Shown here: piece by piece, positions 37,955 through 48,102 of the stretch
Layout of the letters: each line of letters begins with the position of its first letter
Numbering within the stretch: the first letter of the stretch is position 1
From: Bacillus thuringiensis
GTDB lineage: Bacteria > Bacillota > Bacilli > Bacillales > Bacillaceae_G
Assembly (NCBI RefSeq): GCF_014932895.1
Contig: NZ_JACYOF010000002.1
Coordinates: 806,001 to 870,000 of the forward strand
Direction: 5' to 3'
DNA: 64,000 nucleotides
The notes under the pieces: model-generated
What the model was told of the DNA's origin: nothing
What the model saw: the letters and a program-made list of their open reading frames with translations, nothing else
Databases searched by the model: none
Translations under genes and position numbers: made by a program

Positions 37955-38803
37955 CTATTCCCCTCCGTTTCCATCATATTTATATACTTTCGTTGCACGA
38001 TAATATAAGTAAATTAACAGAACAGAGAATAGAACTACGATAATTGATAACGCAGAACCAAACGGCCAGTCACGCGCACCTAAGAATTGGTTTTGAATTA
38101 CGTTTCCGATTAATGCTACTTTCGATCCACCCATCACGTCTGATACAACAAACATTCCGATAGAAGAAACGAATACTAAAATAGAACCAGTAGCAACTCC
38201 TGACATTGTCATCGGTAATGTTACATTCCAAAATGCTTTTAATGGTGTTGCCCCTAAATCGTAAGCTGCTTCTAGTTTGCGCTTATCAAGCTGCTCAATA
38301 GCCGCATACACTGGTAAAATCATAAATGGCAATAAAGAATATACCATTCCTAGTACTACAGAAGGTGTATTATATAGTAAATTTAACGGCTCACTAATAA
38401 TACCTAGTTTCAATAGCAACGTATTTACAAGACCTTGTGAACGTAAAATAACAATCCATGCGTATGAACGAACAAGGAAGTTAATCCAAAACGGAATCGT
38501 TGCTAATAATAAAAGAATAGAACGGTATTTACGATCAACAATTGTAATCGTATATGCAAATGGATAGCCGATTAATAAACATAATACTGTTGTAATAACA
38601 GCTATCTTTACTGTTTCCCATAACGTACCCATATACAGTGGATCAAACACGCGCGCTATATTATCTAGCGTAAACTGCATTTCCACTGTCCCGTATGCTC
38701 CGCGCTGCATGAAGGCGAATCCTAATACGAACACAAGCGGAATAAGGAAGAAGATTAACAGCCACGCGACTGTAGGTAGTGCGAGTAATTTCCCTTTTTT
38801 CAA
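37955..38803 (-). CDS. potB: spermidine/putrescine ABC transporter permease
   Basis: 282 aa, six membrane segments, EAA loop [19 protein letters not shown] near residue 195. The start is TTG, overlapping the potA stop as TTGA, with GAGGTGACC just upstream inside potA, so translation is coupled. Confidence 0.92.
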   Translation of the reverse strand: MKKGKLLALPTVAWLLIFFLIPLVFVLGFAFMQRGAYGTVEMQFTLDNIARVFDPLYMGTLWETVKIAVITTVLCLLIGYPFAYTITIVDRKYRSILLLLATIPFWINFLVRSYAWIVILRSQGLVNTLLLKLGIISEPLNLLYNTPSVVLGMVYSLLPFMILPVYAAIEQLDKRKLEAAYDLGATPLKAFWNVTLPMTMSGVATGSILVFVSSIGMFVVSDVMGGSKVALIGNVIQNQFLGARDWPFGSALSIIVVLFSVLLIYLYYRATKVYKYDGNGGE

Positions 38804-39783
38804 TTTAAGGTCACCTCGTCCTCTTGCTCCCAGCCTACGTATACATTATCTCCAATGCTCCACTGTGCTACTTCTTCAGCAGTTTGATATGCCATTAGTA
38901 ATTCTGATGTTTTCTCATCACGTACATAAAGCTTTTCCATATTTCCAACAAACTCAATATCTTCAATATGTCCAAGATGGTATTCTTTTAAAATTTGTTC
39001 TTCAACTGAACGCACCTTTACATTTTCAGGGCGAATTGCTACATAGCTTTCCCCGTTTTTCACAATATTATTTTCACCGATAAATGTCGCAACGAACAAC
39101 GTTTTCGGCTGATTATAAATTTCTTTCGGCGTTCCGATTTGTTCAATATGTCCTTTGTTCATAACAACGATCCGATCACTCATACTCATCGCTTCTTCTT
39201 GATCGTGTGTTACGTATATGAACGTAATTCCTAAATTACGTTGTAAGTTTTTCAATTCACGTTGCAAGTCTTTTCGTAACTTAAAGTCAAGTGCTCCAAG
39301 TGGCTCATCTAAGAGTAATACGCGTGGATTATTTACAATCGCTCTTGCAATTGCTACACGCTGCTGCTGTCCACCAGAAAGCTTCGCAGGTTTACGATTA
39401 CGGAACTCAAGTAACTGCGTTAAACGCATTGCCTCTTCAGCACGTTCTTTCTGTTCTGCTGCTGGTACTTTTTGCATTTTCATACCGAAACAAATGTTTT
39501 TCTCCACTGTCATATGTGGGAATAGCGCATAATGTTGGAACACTAAGTTCATATGACGCTTATATGGCGGCAAATCGTTAATCTTTTCATCATCCAATAA
39601 AAGATTCCCTTTAGTTGGAGTTTCAAATCCTGCGATCATACGAAGTAAAGTCGTTTTCCCGCAACCACTCGGTCCTAAAATTGTTAAAAACTCTCCTTCT
39701 TTAATATCTAAAGAAAGAGGTGGGATAATCACTTGATTTCCAAAATGTTTTTCTACTGCTTCAACTTTAATAATCTTTTTCAT
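38800..39783 (-). CDS. potA: spermidine/putrescine ABC transporter ATPase
   Basis: 327 aa. Walker [10 protein letters not shown], signature LSGGQQQR, Walker B VLLLDEP and H-loop YVTHDQEEA are all intact, followed by a C-terminal TOBE domain. It is the first gene of potABCD. In the 236 bp upstream I see no regulator gene; some B. cereus-group annotations have a cupin/XRE regulator in front of pot genes, and it is absent here. Confidence 0.93.
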   Translation of the reverse strand: MKKIIKVEAVEKHFGNQVIIPPLSLDIKEGEFLTILGPSGCGKTTLLRMIAGFETPTKGNLLLDDEKINDLPPYKRHMNLVFQHYALFPHMTVEKNICFGMKMQKVPAAEQKERAEEAMRLTQLLEFRNRKPAKLSGGQQQRVAIARAIVNNPRVLLLDEPLGALDFKLRKDLQRELKNLQRNLGITFIYVTHDQEEAMSMSDRIVVMNKGHIEQIGTPKEIYNQPKTLFVATFIGENNIVKNGESYVAIRPENVKVRSVEEQILKEYHLGHIEDIEFVGNMEKLYVRDEKTSELLMAYQTAEEVAQWSIGDNVYVGWEQEDEVTLN

Positions 39784-39955
39784 TTTCCCGTCCTATCTAC
39801 CTCAAATTTTAATTTTTATATTCATGAATAAATATTTATGTTCTATAGACTATTTTTAGTTTCGATCCAAACAAAAATGGTTATTAGTAGCGTTCACTTC
39901 TATTCTCTATGTAGTATGTTTGATTCATTTTCGTACGATACATAATGTCGAACAG

Positions 39956-39980
39956 AAAAACCCCTTCCATTGCGAAGGGG
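39956..39980 (-). terminator. terminator after aldehyde dehydrogenase gene
   Basis: CCCCTTC/GAAGGGG stem; leftward tail of five T, about 40 bases beyond the stop. Confidence 0.75.
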
Positions 39981-40019
39981 CTATTATCATACGGCTACGC
40001 CTACTGATAAACACCATCA

Positions 40020-41387
40020 TCATTTTAACAACTTTCGTATGAATTTTAAAGCACTTTTTGTAGAAGAGTAACGAATTTTCATGTCGAATGCTGTAGATTG
40101 AGCTAAAATGCTTTTATAATGTGAAAAAGTCCGAAAACTTTCTTCCCCATGATAACTCCCTAATCCACTGCTTCCAACGCCTCCAAAAGGTAAATATGGT
40201 GTTGCAAGATGATAGACAACATCATTAATACAACCTCCGCCATATGAAATATTGCTCGTCACTTTCTTTTGCACTTCTTTATCTTCAGAAAAAATATATA
40301 AAGCTAACGGCTTCGGATGTTGCTGAATCGTTTCAATTACGTCTTCTATTTTGTCATACTCTATAATTGGTAAAATCGGTCCGAAAATTTCATCTTCCAT
40401 AACAGCACTTTGCCATGTAACATTTGTTAACACTGTTGGTTCAATATGTAACGTTTCTTTTTTATAATTCCCGCCGATTGTGTTTTTGCCCTCCTTCAAA
40501 AATGTACATAAACGTTCAAAATGACGCTCACTCACAATTCGTACGTAATTGTCATTGTTCAGTGGATCTTTTCCATACTGCATTGTAATTTCATGTCGTA
40601 ACGCCTCAATTAACTGTTCTTTCACAGAAGAATGAACATACATATAATCCGGTGCAACACACGTCTGCCCTGCATTTAAAAACTTGCCCCAAACAATTCG
40701 TCTTGCCGTTACATCTATCTTTGCATCCTTATGTACAATACATGGGCTTTTACCACCAAGTTCTAACGTAAGCGGCGTTAACCTTTTCGCAGCTGCTTCC
40801 ATTACAACTTTCCCAACGCCAACACTACCAGTAAAGAAAATATAGTCAAATGGTTCCTTTAACAAAGCTGTACTCTCTTCAACGCCACCTTCTACTACTG
40901 CTACAAGCTCTTCTTGGAATAATTCCTCTAACATTCTCGTAAGCACCTTTGAAACGTTTGGCGTTAACTCTGACGGCTTTAAAACAATCGTATTGCCAGC
41001 TGCCAATGCTCCAACAAGTGGTGCAATCGCTAATTGAAACGGATAGTTCCACGGTGCCATAATAAGCGTCACACCATACGGCTCTGGTATCACTTTCCCC
41101 TTCGACCCAAAATGAGTAAGCGCTGTTTGAACACGCTTCGGTTTACTCCACGATGAAATATGTTTCAATTGAAAAGAAATTTCTTTTAATACATATCCAA
41201 TTTCTGTTGTAAACGATTCGTGAACTGACTTATTTAAATCTAATTTCAATGCCTGAAATATCTCTTCTTCAAAATGCTGGATTCCAGCATACAGCTTCTT
41301 CAAATTATTTTTTCTTGTTTCCACGCTTCTCGTATGACCTTTTAAAAAATATTCCTTTTGCTTACTTACAATAGAAGAAACACTCAT
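40020..41387 (-). CDS. aldehyde dehydrogenase (class 3-like)
   Basis: 455 aa NAD(P)-dependent enzyme oxidising aldehydes to acids. Catalytic motifs are LELGGKSPC with the general-base Glu and NAGQTCVAPDY with the nucleophilic Cys; FTGSVGVGKVV binds cofactor. The short N-terminus and the C-terminal YGEESF-type segment (GSYHGEESFRTFSHYKS) fit the class 3/YwdH group that acts on long-chain or aromatic aldehydes. The ATG of MSVSSIVS has GAAGGTGAG upstream. It is monocistronic. Confidence 0.9.
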   Translation of the reverse strand: MSVSSIVSKQKEYFLKGHTRSVETRKNNLKKLYAGIQHFEEEIFQALKLDLNKSVHESFTTEIGYVLKEISFQLKHISSWSKPKRVQTALTHFGSKGKVIPEPYGVTLIMAPWNYPFQLAIAPLVGALAAGNTIVLKPSELTPNVSKVLTRMLEELFQEELVAVVEGGVEESTALLKEPFDYIFFTGSVGVGKVVMEAAAKRLTPLTLELGGKSPCIVHKDAKIDVTARRIVWGKFLNAGQTCVAPDYMYVHSSVKEQLIEALRHEITMQYGKDPLNNDNYVRIVSERHFERLCTFLKEGKNTIGGNYKKETLHIEPTVLTNVTWQSAVMEDEIFGPILPIIEYDKIEDVIETIQQHPKPLALYIFSEDKEVQKKVTSNISYGGGCINDVVYHLATPYLPFGGVGSSGLGSYHGEESFRTFSHYKSILAQSTAFDMKIRYSSTKSALKFIRKLLK

Positions 41388-41520
41388 CCACTCACCTTCT
41401 CCCACTATTTTTATCCAATTCTTTCATTATTTATATAAACTTCATATGAAACAAATTTCTATTCGTAAAGTTACATTATATATAATTTTTTCCTTTATAT
41501 AAAATTCATTGCTCACAAAA

Positions 41521-41551
41521 AAACTACCGAAAGAAAATCTTTCGGTAGTTT
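41521..41551 (-). terminator. terminator after inhA
   Basis: 14-bp stem AAACTACCGAAAGA with a 3-base loop; leftward tail of seven T. Confidence 0.9.
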
Positions 41552-41558
41552 TACTGTA

Positions 41559-43949
41559 TTAACGATATAAACGAACAGCACCTGCAGAATTATCATCAGC
41601 TTGTCCTACTACTTCAAACTTCAGACCAAGGTTCGGTAAAATACGTCCTGCATCTGGAATCTGTTGATTAATATACGTTTTAGAATCATCAAACTTCGGT
41701 ACACCTGCTAAGCCGTCATACGTAAATGTTCCACGCGTTGGAGATACAACTTTCCAAGCTGGCGTTTTGTCGAATGAGAACGCCGCATCAGCGATTTGGA
41801 ATCGTGTACTACTCTTAACTGTTGGTTTACCATTTAAAGTTCCCACAATTGCTTCAGGATGAGAATCAACTACACCAAGGAAACCGTGTCCTGGATGTAC
41901 GCCAACCCAGTTATCTGTGTAAGCTGAATCCGCATACCATACAACCATACCAGTGTTAAATACTGGACCACGTGCAAATTTCAATGCGTTATCTGCTCCA
42001 GCATAGTTTCTCCACTCTACATAATAGTTATGTTTTTTCTTCTCTGTTCCGTTAGATACAACGAAACCATTTAATTTAAATTGTGGTGTACCTTCTGCAT
42101 CATCAGAGAATGCAACTTTACCATCTACTGTTAATGACGCATTATCAAGAGCGAATCCGTTTAACGCTAGGCCACCATCAGTAATGTAATCAAATGTTAA
42201 TTTTACTTTCTTGCCTTTGAATTGGCTTAAATCATATGATTTGTCAATCCATTTTCCATTTGTCGAATCTGCATTTCCACTATTTGCTTTCTCGCCAAGT
42301 CTTTCAATTAATGTTTGTTGACCATCTTCTGTTACAGCATGTACTTCAAGGAAATCATAACCTGCTTCAATTTCATACAATGATTTGTAATCGAATTTCG
42401 CAGTCGTTGCATTTGTTAAATCGAATAGCGGTGTTTCCATCTTTGTATGAAGATCGTCACCTTTTGTGCTGTAATAATATTGTTTACCAAATGCTGGCTC
42501 AATCGTTTTCACATCTTTATCAGGTAAGTTAACACGAATCATACCTGGTCGATCTGATTTCGTAACACTTTGATCTAAATATGTCGCTAGACCGATACCT
42601 TTATTTAATTTCTCGTAATCTACTTCTACGATATTTGCCCAGTTACCACCGATTGTTTTTTGGAAAAACTCTTTATTTTGTGGTGAGAAACTCGTTGGCG
42701 TTGTTCCTGCGATTTTACCAGCCCAGCTTCCGCCACTCATAATAGACCAAGATTCAATTGGCTCACCCTGACCGCTATATTGTGTATCATACTCATCTGG
42801 AAGACCTAAATCATGACCATATTCATGTGCGAATACACCAACTGCGCCATCTTCTGGTTCAATTGTGTAGTCAAATGCTGCCATCTTGCCGCCCCAATAT
42901 GGAACTTTCGATTTTGTTCCTTCAATTGGGAATGGCTTTGGTCCAACTGTCCAACGATGTGACCAAATTGCATCATCACCTAATTTACCGCCACCTGCTT
43001 CTTGTCCAACACCCGCATGAATAATCATTAAGTGGTCAATTAAACCATCTGGTTGATTTTGATTTCCATCACCGTTTACATCGTATTGATCAAATTGATC
43101 AAACTCTGATAAATCAATACCGCTATCTACAGCTGCTTTTAATGCATCTTTTACAAGATCACGTGGTCCTTTTGGTCCTTTATTATCGTGACCTCCATTA
43201 GGCGAATCCGCACCATAATCAGCAGCTTTACCAGGAACTGTTAACCATTTTGTAACTGTTCCGTCTACTGTGTAACTACCACCAGATTGCTCTTCGTAAT
43301 ATTGTTTAAACGTTTCAATTTTGCTTCCATCATCTAATGTGAATGGTTCATTACCGAATAACATTTTTTCATAGTGTTCTTTGTTAAAATCGTTAGAATA
43401 CATGTAACCAGGCTCTTTATCAATATTGTTATGTTTAAAGTCAGCGTACTCTACAAGTAAAACGAGTACTTTGTCTTTACGAACTTCACCGTTATATGCT
43501 TTTTGCTTTGCTGGGGAAGTTGGTACTTTACCATTTAAGCCACCTTTAGCTGGACCTGTCGCTGCTGGTGTACCAGTTGCAGGTTGATCTACTTTTTCTT
43601 TCGTATCTGCTTTTGCGTCTTTTACTTTCTTTAAAAAGTCAGATGCTTCTTTCGTAAGCTGGTCCCCATTTGCTGCTTCTTTCCCAGGATTTTCACCCTT
43701 CTTGTTCTCAACGTACTTTTCGACAGCTTTCTTTGTTTCTGTCTCTGAAGCTGACGAATCAATTACCCCACGTTTTTTCAGTGCATCTGCTAAACGCTCT
43801 TCTGGAATTAAATGGTCATCAACTGGGCTCGTAGCTGCCTTATTCACAGGCGTTTCAGCGTACGCAGACTGAGTACCAGCGCTGAATGAAAGACCTAATG
43901 CAGCTGTTAAAGCAATTGATGATAATACTTTAAATGGCTTCTTTTTCAT
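41559..43949 (-). CDS. inhA1: immune inhibitor A metalloprotease (M6)
   Basis: 796 aa secreted zinc protease that cleaves host defence and matrix proteins and self-processes. It has a signal peptide (about residues 1-31, ending QSAYAETP), a propeptide of about 80 residues, and the M6 zinc motif [14 protein letters not shown] near residue 376. A VEG-like C-terminal domain follows. The neighbouring sinI-sinR and calY point to the inhA1 paralogue, known in this group to be transition-state controlled. Its 341-bp upstream region is shared with divergent sinI; I found no GTTC-N8-GAAC palindrome there. Confidence 0.93.
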   Translation of the reverse strand: MKKKPFKVLSSIALTAALGLSFSAGTQSAYAETPVNKAATSPVDDHLIPEERLADALKKRGVIDSSASETETKKAVEKYVENKKGENPGKEAANGDQLTKEASDFLKKVKDAKADTKEKVDQPATGTPAATGPAKGGLNGKVPTSPAKQKAYNGEVRKDKVLVLLVEYADFKHNNIDKEPGYMYSNDFNKEHYEKMLFGNEPFTLDDGSKIETFKQYYEEQSGGSYTVDGTVTKWLTVPGKAADYGADSPNGGHDNKGPKGPRDLVKDALKAAVDSGIDLSEFDQFDQYDVNGDGNQNQPDGLIDHLMIIHAGVGQEAGGGKLGDDAIWSHRWTVGPKPFPIEGTKSKVPYWGGKMAAFDYTIEPEDGAVGVFAHEYGHDLGLPDEYDTQYSGQGEPIESWSIMSGGSWAGKIAGTTPTSFSPQNKEFFQKTIGGNWANIVEVDYEKLNKGIGLATYLDQSVTKSDRPGMIRVNLPDKDVKTIEPAFGKQYYYSTKGDDLHTKMETPLFDLTNATTAKFDYKSLYEIEAGYDFLEVHAVTEDGQQTLIERLGEKANSGNADSTNGKWIDKSYDLSQFKGKKVKLTFDYITDGGLALNGFALDNASLTVDGKVAFSDDAEGTPQFKLNGFVVSNGTEKKKHNYYVEWRNYAGADNALKFARGPVFNTGMVVWYADSAYTDNWVGVHPGHGFLGVVDSHPEAIVGTLNGKPTVKSSTRFQIADAAFSFDKTPAWKVVSPTRGTFTYDGLAGVPKFDDSKTYINQQIPDAGRILPNLGLKFEVVGQADDNSAGAVRLYR

Positions 43950-44290
43950 CCCTTATTTCCTCCCCTAATAAATAATATGTATTACAAATTGAATTTTATT
44001 AAAAATTCAATATTTTTTCAATATTTAGTTATATTATGTAATTTTTTTAATACATTTGTAAAAATTTGAAAGTTAATATACGAATATATCACAATTCAAC
44101 AATGTTTTCTGAAAATATTGAAAATTTTTATCGAACAATTTATAATTTCCATTGAGGGAGTTTAATGGGGATTTTATCTTTGTTTTATCTACACAATATT
44201 TGATAATTCGATACATAAAACACAAATTCGATTTTATTATCATATATTCTGTAGCAGCAATTATGACCGATAATTAGGGAGGAATTACAC

Positions 44291-44425
44291 TTGTACAAAG
44301 ATAAGACGGACGCACTGGAACAAGAATGGGTTGATTTAATACTGGAAGCTCTAGATGCTGGTATCGCCCTGCAAGATATCGAACACTTTTTCCAACGTAT
44401 GAAGCCATCAAGTCAGGCTCAATAG
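44291..44425 (+). CDS. sinI: SinR antagonist SinI
   Basis: 44 aa, starting at TTG with AGGGAGGA seven bases upstream. It was too short for a standard ORF cutoff. The sequence EQEWVDLILEALDAG and IEHFFQRM matches the helical hairpin by which SinI binds and disrupts SinR. It lies 79 bp before sinR, the conserved order. No GTTC-N8-GAAC site is seen before it. In B. subtilis it is activated by Spo0A. Confidence 0.93.
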   Translation: MYKDKTDALEQEWVDLILEALDAGIALQDIEHFFQRMKPSSQAQ

Positions 44426-44504
44426 CCTTGTTCTTTTTAAAGAAGTTTATGTTATAATAATGACATCATCAGACGACTACATATTGATAGAAAGGTGCGC
44501 AAAT

Positions 44505-44828
44505 ATGATTGGAGAACGTATAAAACGCCTTCGTTTACAAAAAGGGATTTCATTAACTGAACTTGCCGAAAAAGCTGGTGTTGCTAAATCTTACATTAGT
44601 TCCATAGAACGAAATTTACAAAAAAACCCTTCCATTCAGTTTCTTGAAAAAATCGCAGCAGTTCTACAAATTCCAGTTGATACTCTACTTCATGATGAAA
44701 CAGCAAAGGGAACTCACTTAGACTCCGAATGGACACAGCTCGTTAAAGACGCAATGAACTCTGGTGTCTCCAAAGAACAGTTTCGTGAATTTCTTGAATT
44801 TACAAAATGGAAACAAAATCAAAAATAA
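44505..44828 (+). CDS. sinR: biofilm master repressor SinR
   Basis: 107 aa. The N-terminal XRE HTH (residues 1-65: MIGERIKRLRLQKGISLTEL, VAKSYISSIER) binds DNA and the C-terminal SinI-like domain (LDSEWTQLVKDAMNSG, KEQFREFLEF) mediates tetramers and SinI binding. The ATG at 44505 has AAAGGTG upstream; the earlier ATG at 44460 is in the leader. Three palindromic GTTC-N8-GAAC sites upstream of matrix genes in the next 3.3 kb are likely targets. Confidence 0.95.
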   Translation: MIGERIKRLRLQKGISLTELAEKAGVAKSYISSIERNLQKNPSIQFLEKIAAVLQIPVDTLLHDETAKGTHLDSEWTQLVKDAMNSGVSKEQFREFLEFTKWKQNQK

Positions 44829-44834
44829 ACCATA

Positions 44835-44870
44835 GAAAGAAGTGCTTATAAACCGGCACTTCTTTTTCTT
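44835..44870 (+). terminator. terminator after sinR
   Basis: AAAGAAGTGC/GCACTTCTTT stem with a 10-base loop and T-rich tail. Confidence 0.8.
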
Positions 44871-44877
44871 TATAAAA

Positions 44878-44901
44878 AAAAGCGGGGAGTACCCGCTTTT
44901 T
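44878..44901 (-). terminator. terminator after calY
   Basis: AAAAGCGGG/CCCGCTTTT stem; leftward tail of T. Confidence 0.8.
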
Positions 44902-44907
44902 GATTTA

Positions 44908-45501
44908 TTATTTTTCTTCGCCATCTGTTTGGCTCGCATTGAATGTCCATTCTAAGTTTAATGAATCGCCTTGGAATTTATTTTGATCTTTACCATCATC
45001 TTCGAATACAAATTGTACCCATAGATAGTCTTCTGTCCCAGCTTCTAAACCGCCTTTTTCACTCCATTCAGGAGCAAAAACATCTTTAGCAACAACGTCT
45101 GGATCTAACGTTTGTAATTCTGCTAATGTTGTTTCATAAACAGGTTCACTTTCTTTATCCCAGTTCCAAATGAATTTCACTTTAATATGCTTACCAAAGT
45201 CTTCTCCAGCATTATCGCCTTTTGCATCTTTCACAGAATACTTTGTCGCTAATTTAACGTCTTTAATCGCTAAAGTACCGCTATTCTTTAATAAGAACTC
45301 TTTCTTAACAGAATCCCCTGGTTTTAAATCCTTAATATCCACAAGCGTTTTAGGGTTTAATGTAAGATCTAATGTCCCAGCTGCAAATGTATTATTTGAT
45401 ACTTCTTTATCGCTAAAGAATGCAAACGTTCCTCCACCAATTAAAGATAACCCCAATGCTGCTGATGCAACTCCCATACCTAATTTCTTTTTCAGACTCA
45501 C
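44908..45501 (-). CDS. calY: camelysin, TasA-family matrix fibre protein
   Basis: 197 aa surface protein (listed as peptidase M73), paralogue of TasA. The signal peptide has a KKKLGMG start, a hydrophobic core and FAFFSDKEV after the cleavage region, the pattern processed by SipW. The body has LKPGDSVKKEF and NLEWTFNA, shared with TasA. The start is GTG with AGGGGG eight bases upstream. It has its own upstream region with a GTTCATTATAACGAAC palindrome. Confidence 0.93.
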   Translation of the reverse strand: MSLKKKLGMGVASAALGLSLIGGGTFAFFSDKEVSNNTFAAGTLDLTLNPKTLVDIKDLKPGDSVKKEFLLKNSGTLAIKDVKLATKYSVKDAKGDNAGEDFGKHIKVKFIWNWDKESEPVYETTLAELQTLDPDVVAKDVFAPEWSEKGGLEAGTEDYLWVQFVFEDDGKDQNKFQGDSLNLEWTFNASQTDGEEK

Positions 45502-45597
45502 AATCAATTCCCCCTAGCTGTTTTTTGTATTTTTACATTGCTATCTCTTATATAAATAAGAGATATAACTAAAACTATATTAGCTAAGCTAATACTT

Positions 45598-45634
45598 GTT
45601 CTTTTTTAAAAACCTTAAGTTCATTATAACGAAC
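45598..45634. promoter_or_regulatory. putative SinR operator of calY
   Basis: GTTCTTT at 45598 matches the SinR half-site GTTCTYT. GTTCATTATAACGAAC at 45619-45634 is a near-perfect palindrome with GTTC-N8-GAAC spacing, about 120 bp upstream of calY. Confidence 0.65.
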
Positions 45635-45768
45635 AATTCTGTATAAATACAACAATATTTTTTAGTATTTTCAGTTATTTTTATTTCTCAATATTATTTT
45701 GATTTTTCAGAAATTAAAACACTCATTACAACACATTTCAGATTAGAAGAACACGAAAGCAAGACAAT

Positions 45769-45799
45769 GAGTGCGAGGGGGAACTATTCCCTCACACTC
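45769..45799 (-). repeat. hairpin between the DUF4047 gene and calY
   Basis: GAGTGCGAGGG and CCCTCACACTC form an 11-bp stem with one mismatch. The tail is not T-rich, so it is a weak terminator or an mRNA-processing element. Confidence 0.5.
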
Positions 45800-45806
45800 A
45801 TATGTA

Positions 45807-46688
45807 TTATTCTTTTTCATTGCTATCGCCAGCTTGTGCAGGTCCTTTCTCTGACTCTACACTATTATTCTTCAATTGTTTCTCTTGATTAGTTAAAGTA
45901 GCCTTCTCATGCTCCACTTGTCCTAGCTTTTTCGCTGTTTCCGCCTGTTTCTGTTCTTCTACTTTCTTTTGCTCTTCCGCTTTCTTTTGCTCTTCTGCTT
46001 TCTTTTGCTCTTCTGCTTTCTTTTGCTCTTCCACTTTCTTTTGCTCTTCCACTTTCTTTTGCTCTTCTGCTTTCTTTTGCTCTTCCGCTTTCTTTTGCTC
46101 TTCCGCTTTCTTTTGCTCTTCTGCTTTCTTTTGTCCTTCCGCTTCAATTGCAACATTTAATTGTTGCTGAAGAGCCTGAATCTGTTCATCAATAGCTTTC
46201 AAACTAACTTCTTTCTCAATATAATCGCGCTTCTCTTTTATAATCTGAAAACCTTCATTCACATATACGGCTACTTTCTGAATCGACTCACTTTTATTCA
46301 CTTTTAATTCTGCCTGTATTTGATTATAAGGAACTTCTATTTCAGTATATACACTTTGTAAAGCTTCCTTCTCAGAAGCAATTTTCTTACGTCCTTGTTG
46401 CCATATAGAAATTGCCTGTTCAATTTCTTCGATAGAAATTGCTGCCAACTTCCCCTTCATTGTTCCATACTCATGCTCAATAATCTGTTCGTGTTGCTCA
46501 GCTTGCTCTTTTAACGTATTAACTGTTTTTGGAAATATAATTGCTGTAGAAATGGTCGCTTCCACTTTCGTTTCATGAATGAAAGCCGCTTCTGTATGCG
46601 TCATGATTTGAGATCCTAAATAAAACGTAATAGAGCACATACACGGCAATATAAGCATTTTTTTAAAATTACGTGGTCTTTTCAGCAT
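45807..46688 (-). CDS. DUF4047 coiled-coil protein of the matrix cluster
   Basis: 293 aa. An N-terminal hydrophobic segment (LILPCMCSITFYLGSQIM) acts as a signal or anchor, followed by THTEAAFIHE, which resembles the start of TasA-family mature chains. The rest is helical, with eleven tandem EEQKKA/EEQKKV hexads at about residues 181-250. It lies between tasA and calY with its own operator-like palindrome. The ATG of MLKRPRNF has GGGAGAG upstream. Its role is unknown; location and export signal suggest a matrix or wall component. Confidence 0.75.
   Translation of the reverse strand: MLKRPRNFKKMLILPCMCSITFYLGSQIMTHTEAAFIHETKVEATISTAIIFPKTVNTLKEQAEQHEQIIEHEYGTMKGKLAAISIEEIEQAISIWQQGRKKIASEKEALQSVYTEIEVPYNQIQAELKVNKSESIQKVAVYVNEGFQIIKEKRDYIEKEVSLKAIDEQIQALQQQLNVAIEAEGQKKAEEQKKAEEQKKAEEQKKAEEQKKVEEQKKVEEQKKAEEQKKAEEQKKAEEQKKVEEQKQAETAKKLGQVEHEKATLTNQEKQLKNNSVESEKGPAQAGDSNEKE
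45948..46145 (-). repeat. eleven 18-bp tandem repeats in the DUF4047 gene
   Basis: Units of the type GAAGAGCAAAAGAAAGCA run head to tail and encode EEQKKA or EEQKKV. The near-identical copies make length changes in multiples of 18 bp likely. Confidence 0.85.
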
Positions 46689-46713
46689 CTTAATCTCTCC
46701 CATCGAACATTAT

Positions 46714-46753
46714 GTTCTTTATACAGAACGTTATTTATATTATAATAAAGAAC
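46714..46753. promoter_or_regulatory. putative SinR operator of the DUF4047 gene
   Basis: GTTCTTTATACAGAAC at 46714-46729 is a GTTC-N8-GAAC palindrome. A further AAAGAAC (inverted GTTCTTT) lies at 46747, 25-65 bp upstream of the start. Confidence 0.65.
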
Positions 46754-46788
46754 TATTAAAATTGATAGCCATATACTAGAAAAATAGA

Positions 46789-46820
46789 AAAGGGGCTATC
46801 AATATGATAGCCCTTTTTAC
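46789..46820 (-). terminator. terminator after tasA
   Basis: AAAAGGGGCTATC and GATAGCCCTTTT form a stem with one bulged G, directly after the tasA stop. It separates sipW-tasA from the DUF4047 gene. Confidence 0.75.
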
Positions 46821-46825
46821 TATTA

Positions 46826-47413
46826 TTATCTTTCTTCACCCGCTGTTTGTTGTGCATCAAACGTCCATGTTAATTTTAGTTTATCGCCTTGGAATTCATT
46901 TTGATCTTTTTTATTATCAACAAACTCGAATTTTACTGTGAATTTATCAGACTTACCTGCTGAAATACCTTTTTCATCCCAGAACCAAGCAGATAAATCA
47001 TTATCTACTGCTGTAAGTGTGTCACCCTTCAATTTATCTAGCGTTGTTTCTTTTATAATTGTTTCATGCTTATCTACATTTTTTAAGAATGTTACTTTAA
47101 TATGTTTACCAAAATCATCTTTATTGTCTTTCTTTGCATCCTCTACACTGTAATCCGTTTTCAGTAAAACTTTTTTAATGTCTAAAGAGCCTTTATTTTC
47201 TAGTTTAAAATCTCTTTTAATTGTATCCCCAGGTTTTAAATTTGATACATCAACTACTGTTGTTGGGTTTGCCGCTAAATCAAGTGTACCAGCCGCAAAT
47301 GTATTGTTTGACACTTCTTTGTCGCTGAAAAATGCAAATGTTCCTCCACCAATTAATGCAGCTCCTAGTACTGCTGATGTGATACCCATTCCTAATTTTT
47401 TCTTTAAAGTCAT
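46826..47413 (-). CDS. tasA: TasA, major amyloid-like biofilm fibre protein
   Basis: 195 aa, shorter than B. subtilis TasA as usual in this group. The N-terminus TLKKKLGMG and FAFFSDKEVSNNTFAAGTLD are nearly identical to CalY, so the two are recent paralogues. LKPGDTIKRDF and KLTWTFDAQQ are conserved body motifs. It is exported and processed by SipW, encoded immediately upstream. The second ATG (47413) has the better spaced AAGGGG. It is the second gene of sipW-tasA. Confidence 0.93.
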   Translation of the reverse strand: MTLKKKLGMGITSAVLGAALIGGGTFAFFSDKEVSNNTFAAGTLDLAANPTTVVDVSNLKPGDTIKRDFKLENKGSLDIKKVLLKTDYSVEDAKKDNKDDFGKHIKVTFLKNVDKHETIIKETTLDKLKGDTLTAVDNDLSAWFWDEKGISAGKSDKFTVKFEFVDNKKDQNEFQGDKLKLTWTFDAQQTAGEER

Positions 47414-47477
47414 GTCCATATCCCCTTAATATATCTATATTTGTTAACTTCCTACACGGAAAGTATAACCAAACGAA

Positions 47478-48047
47478 CTAGACGGATTGTTCTACTTTTT
47501 TCTCTTTCTTTTCTCCGTCGATGCTACGAATAGCGCCAAAAATAGAAATCGCGGAATAACCAAGTAAAAAGACCCCAGGAATAATAAGTAATAATGCTGC
47601 TCCCGCTTTTGAATTCGCATAATTCAGTAAATAACCCGCATACGGAACTGTAATATCTGCATACTTTCCAATTACATTCTCCGCAAGTACTGGTTCTAAA
47701 TCTGGTCCGTTGTTGTTATCACCTTTTGTTTCATACATTACTTTTCCATTTGTATCTTTCACACCAATAATACGGTGAGTGATAATTTTTTGATCTTTCT
47801 CTTTAAAGGTAATAACATCACCCTTTTTATATTTAGAACCATCTTTCGTTGGCTCTATCGCAATGATTGATCCCGTTAAAAACGTTGGTTCCATCGATCC
47901 TGAAAGAACGCTCTTAAATTGATATCCCATCACTGTCGGGTCACCACCGCTCGCTTTTGAAGAAATAACTACAAAAGCTAAGCAAACCATCAATGCAAAT
48001 AAAACAAATGAGATAACGTTGCTGATTACCTTCCAAATTAATTTCAT
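47478..48047 (-). CDS. sipW: ER-type signal peptidase SipW
   Basis: 189 aa membrane peptidase that matures TasA and CalY. The catalytic Ser is in SGSMEPTF near residue 45; the ER-type catalytic His is in THRIIGV (bacterial-type peptidases have Lys), and TKGDNNNGPD carries the Asp. Membrane segments lie near both ends. The ATG of MKLIWKVI has GGGAGAG upstream; the frame extends to 48092 without a site. First gene of sipW-tasA, behind a SinR-like palindrome. Confidence 0.94.
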   Translation of the reverse strand: MKLIWKVISNVISFVLFALMVCLAFVVISSKASGGDPTVMGYQFKSVLSGSMEPTFLTGSIIAIEPTKDGSKYKKGDVITFKEKDQKIITHRIIGVKDTNGKVMYETKGDNNNGPDLEPVLAENVIGKYADITVPYAGYLLNYANSKAGAALLLIIPGVFLLGYSAISIFGAIRSIDGEKKEKKVEQSV

Positions 48048-48102
48048 CGTTTCTCTCCCTCTCCGTTGTTTTATATTATTTGAAGTATGCAATATTAAAT
48101 AC

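Noticed and set aside
43950-44290. SinR operator in the inhA/sinI divergent region
   Set aside because: Only a loose GTTTTCT and a lone CGAAC were seen; no GTTC-N8-GAAC palindrome.
45948-46145. Regular 18-bp repeats, CRISPR-like at first sight
   Set aside because: The units are contiguous with no unique spacers and keep the reading frame of the DUF4047 gene, so they are coding repeats.
45959-46160. Leu/Phe-rich plus-strand frame that looks like a membrane protein
   Set aside because: It is the reverse complement of the EEQKKA repeat; the hydrophobic periodicity is an artefact.
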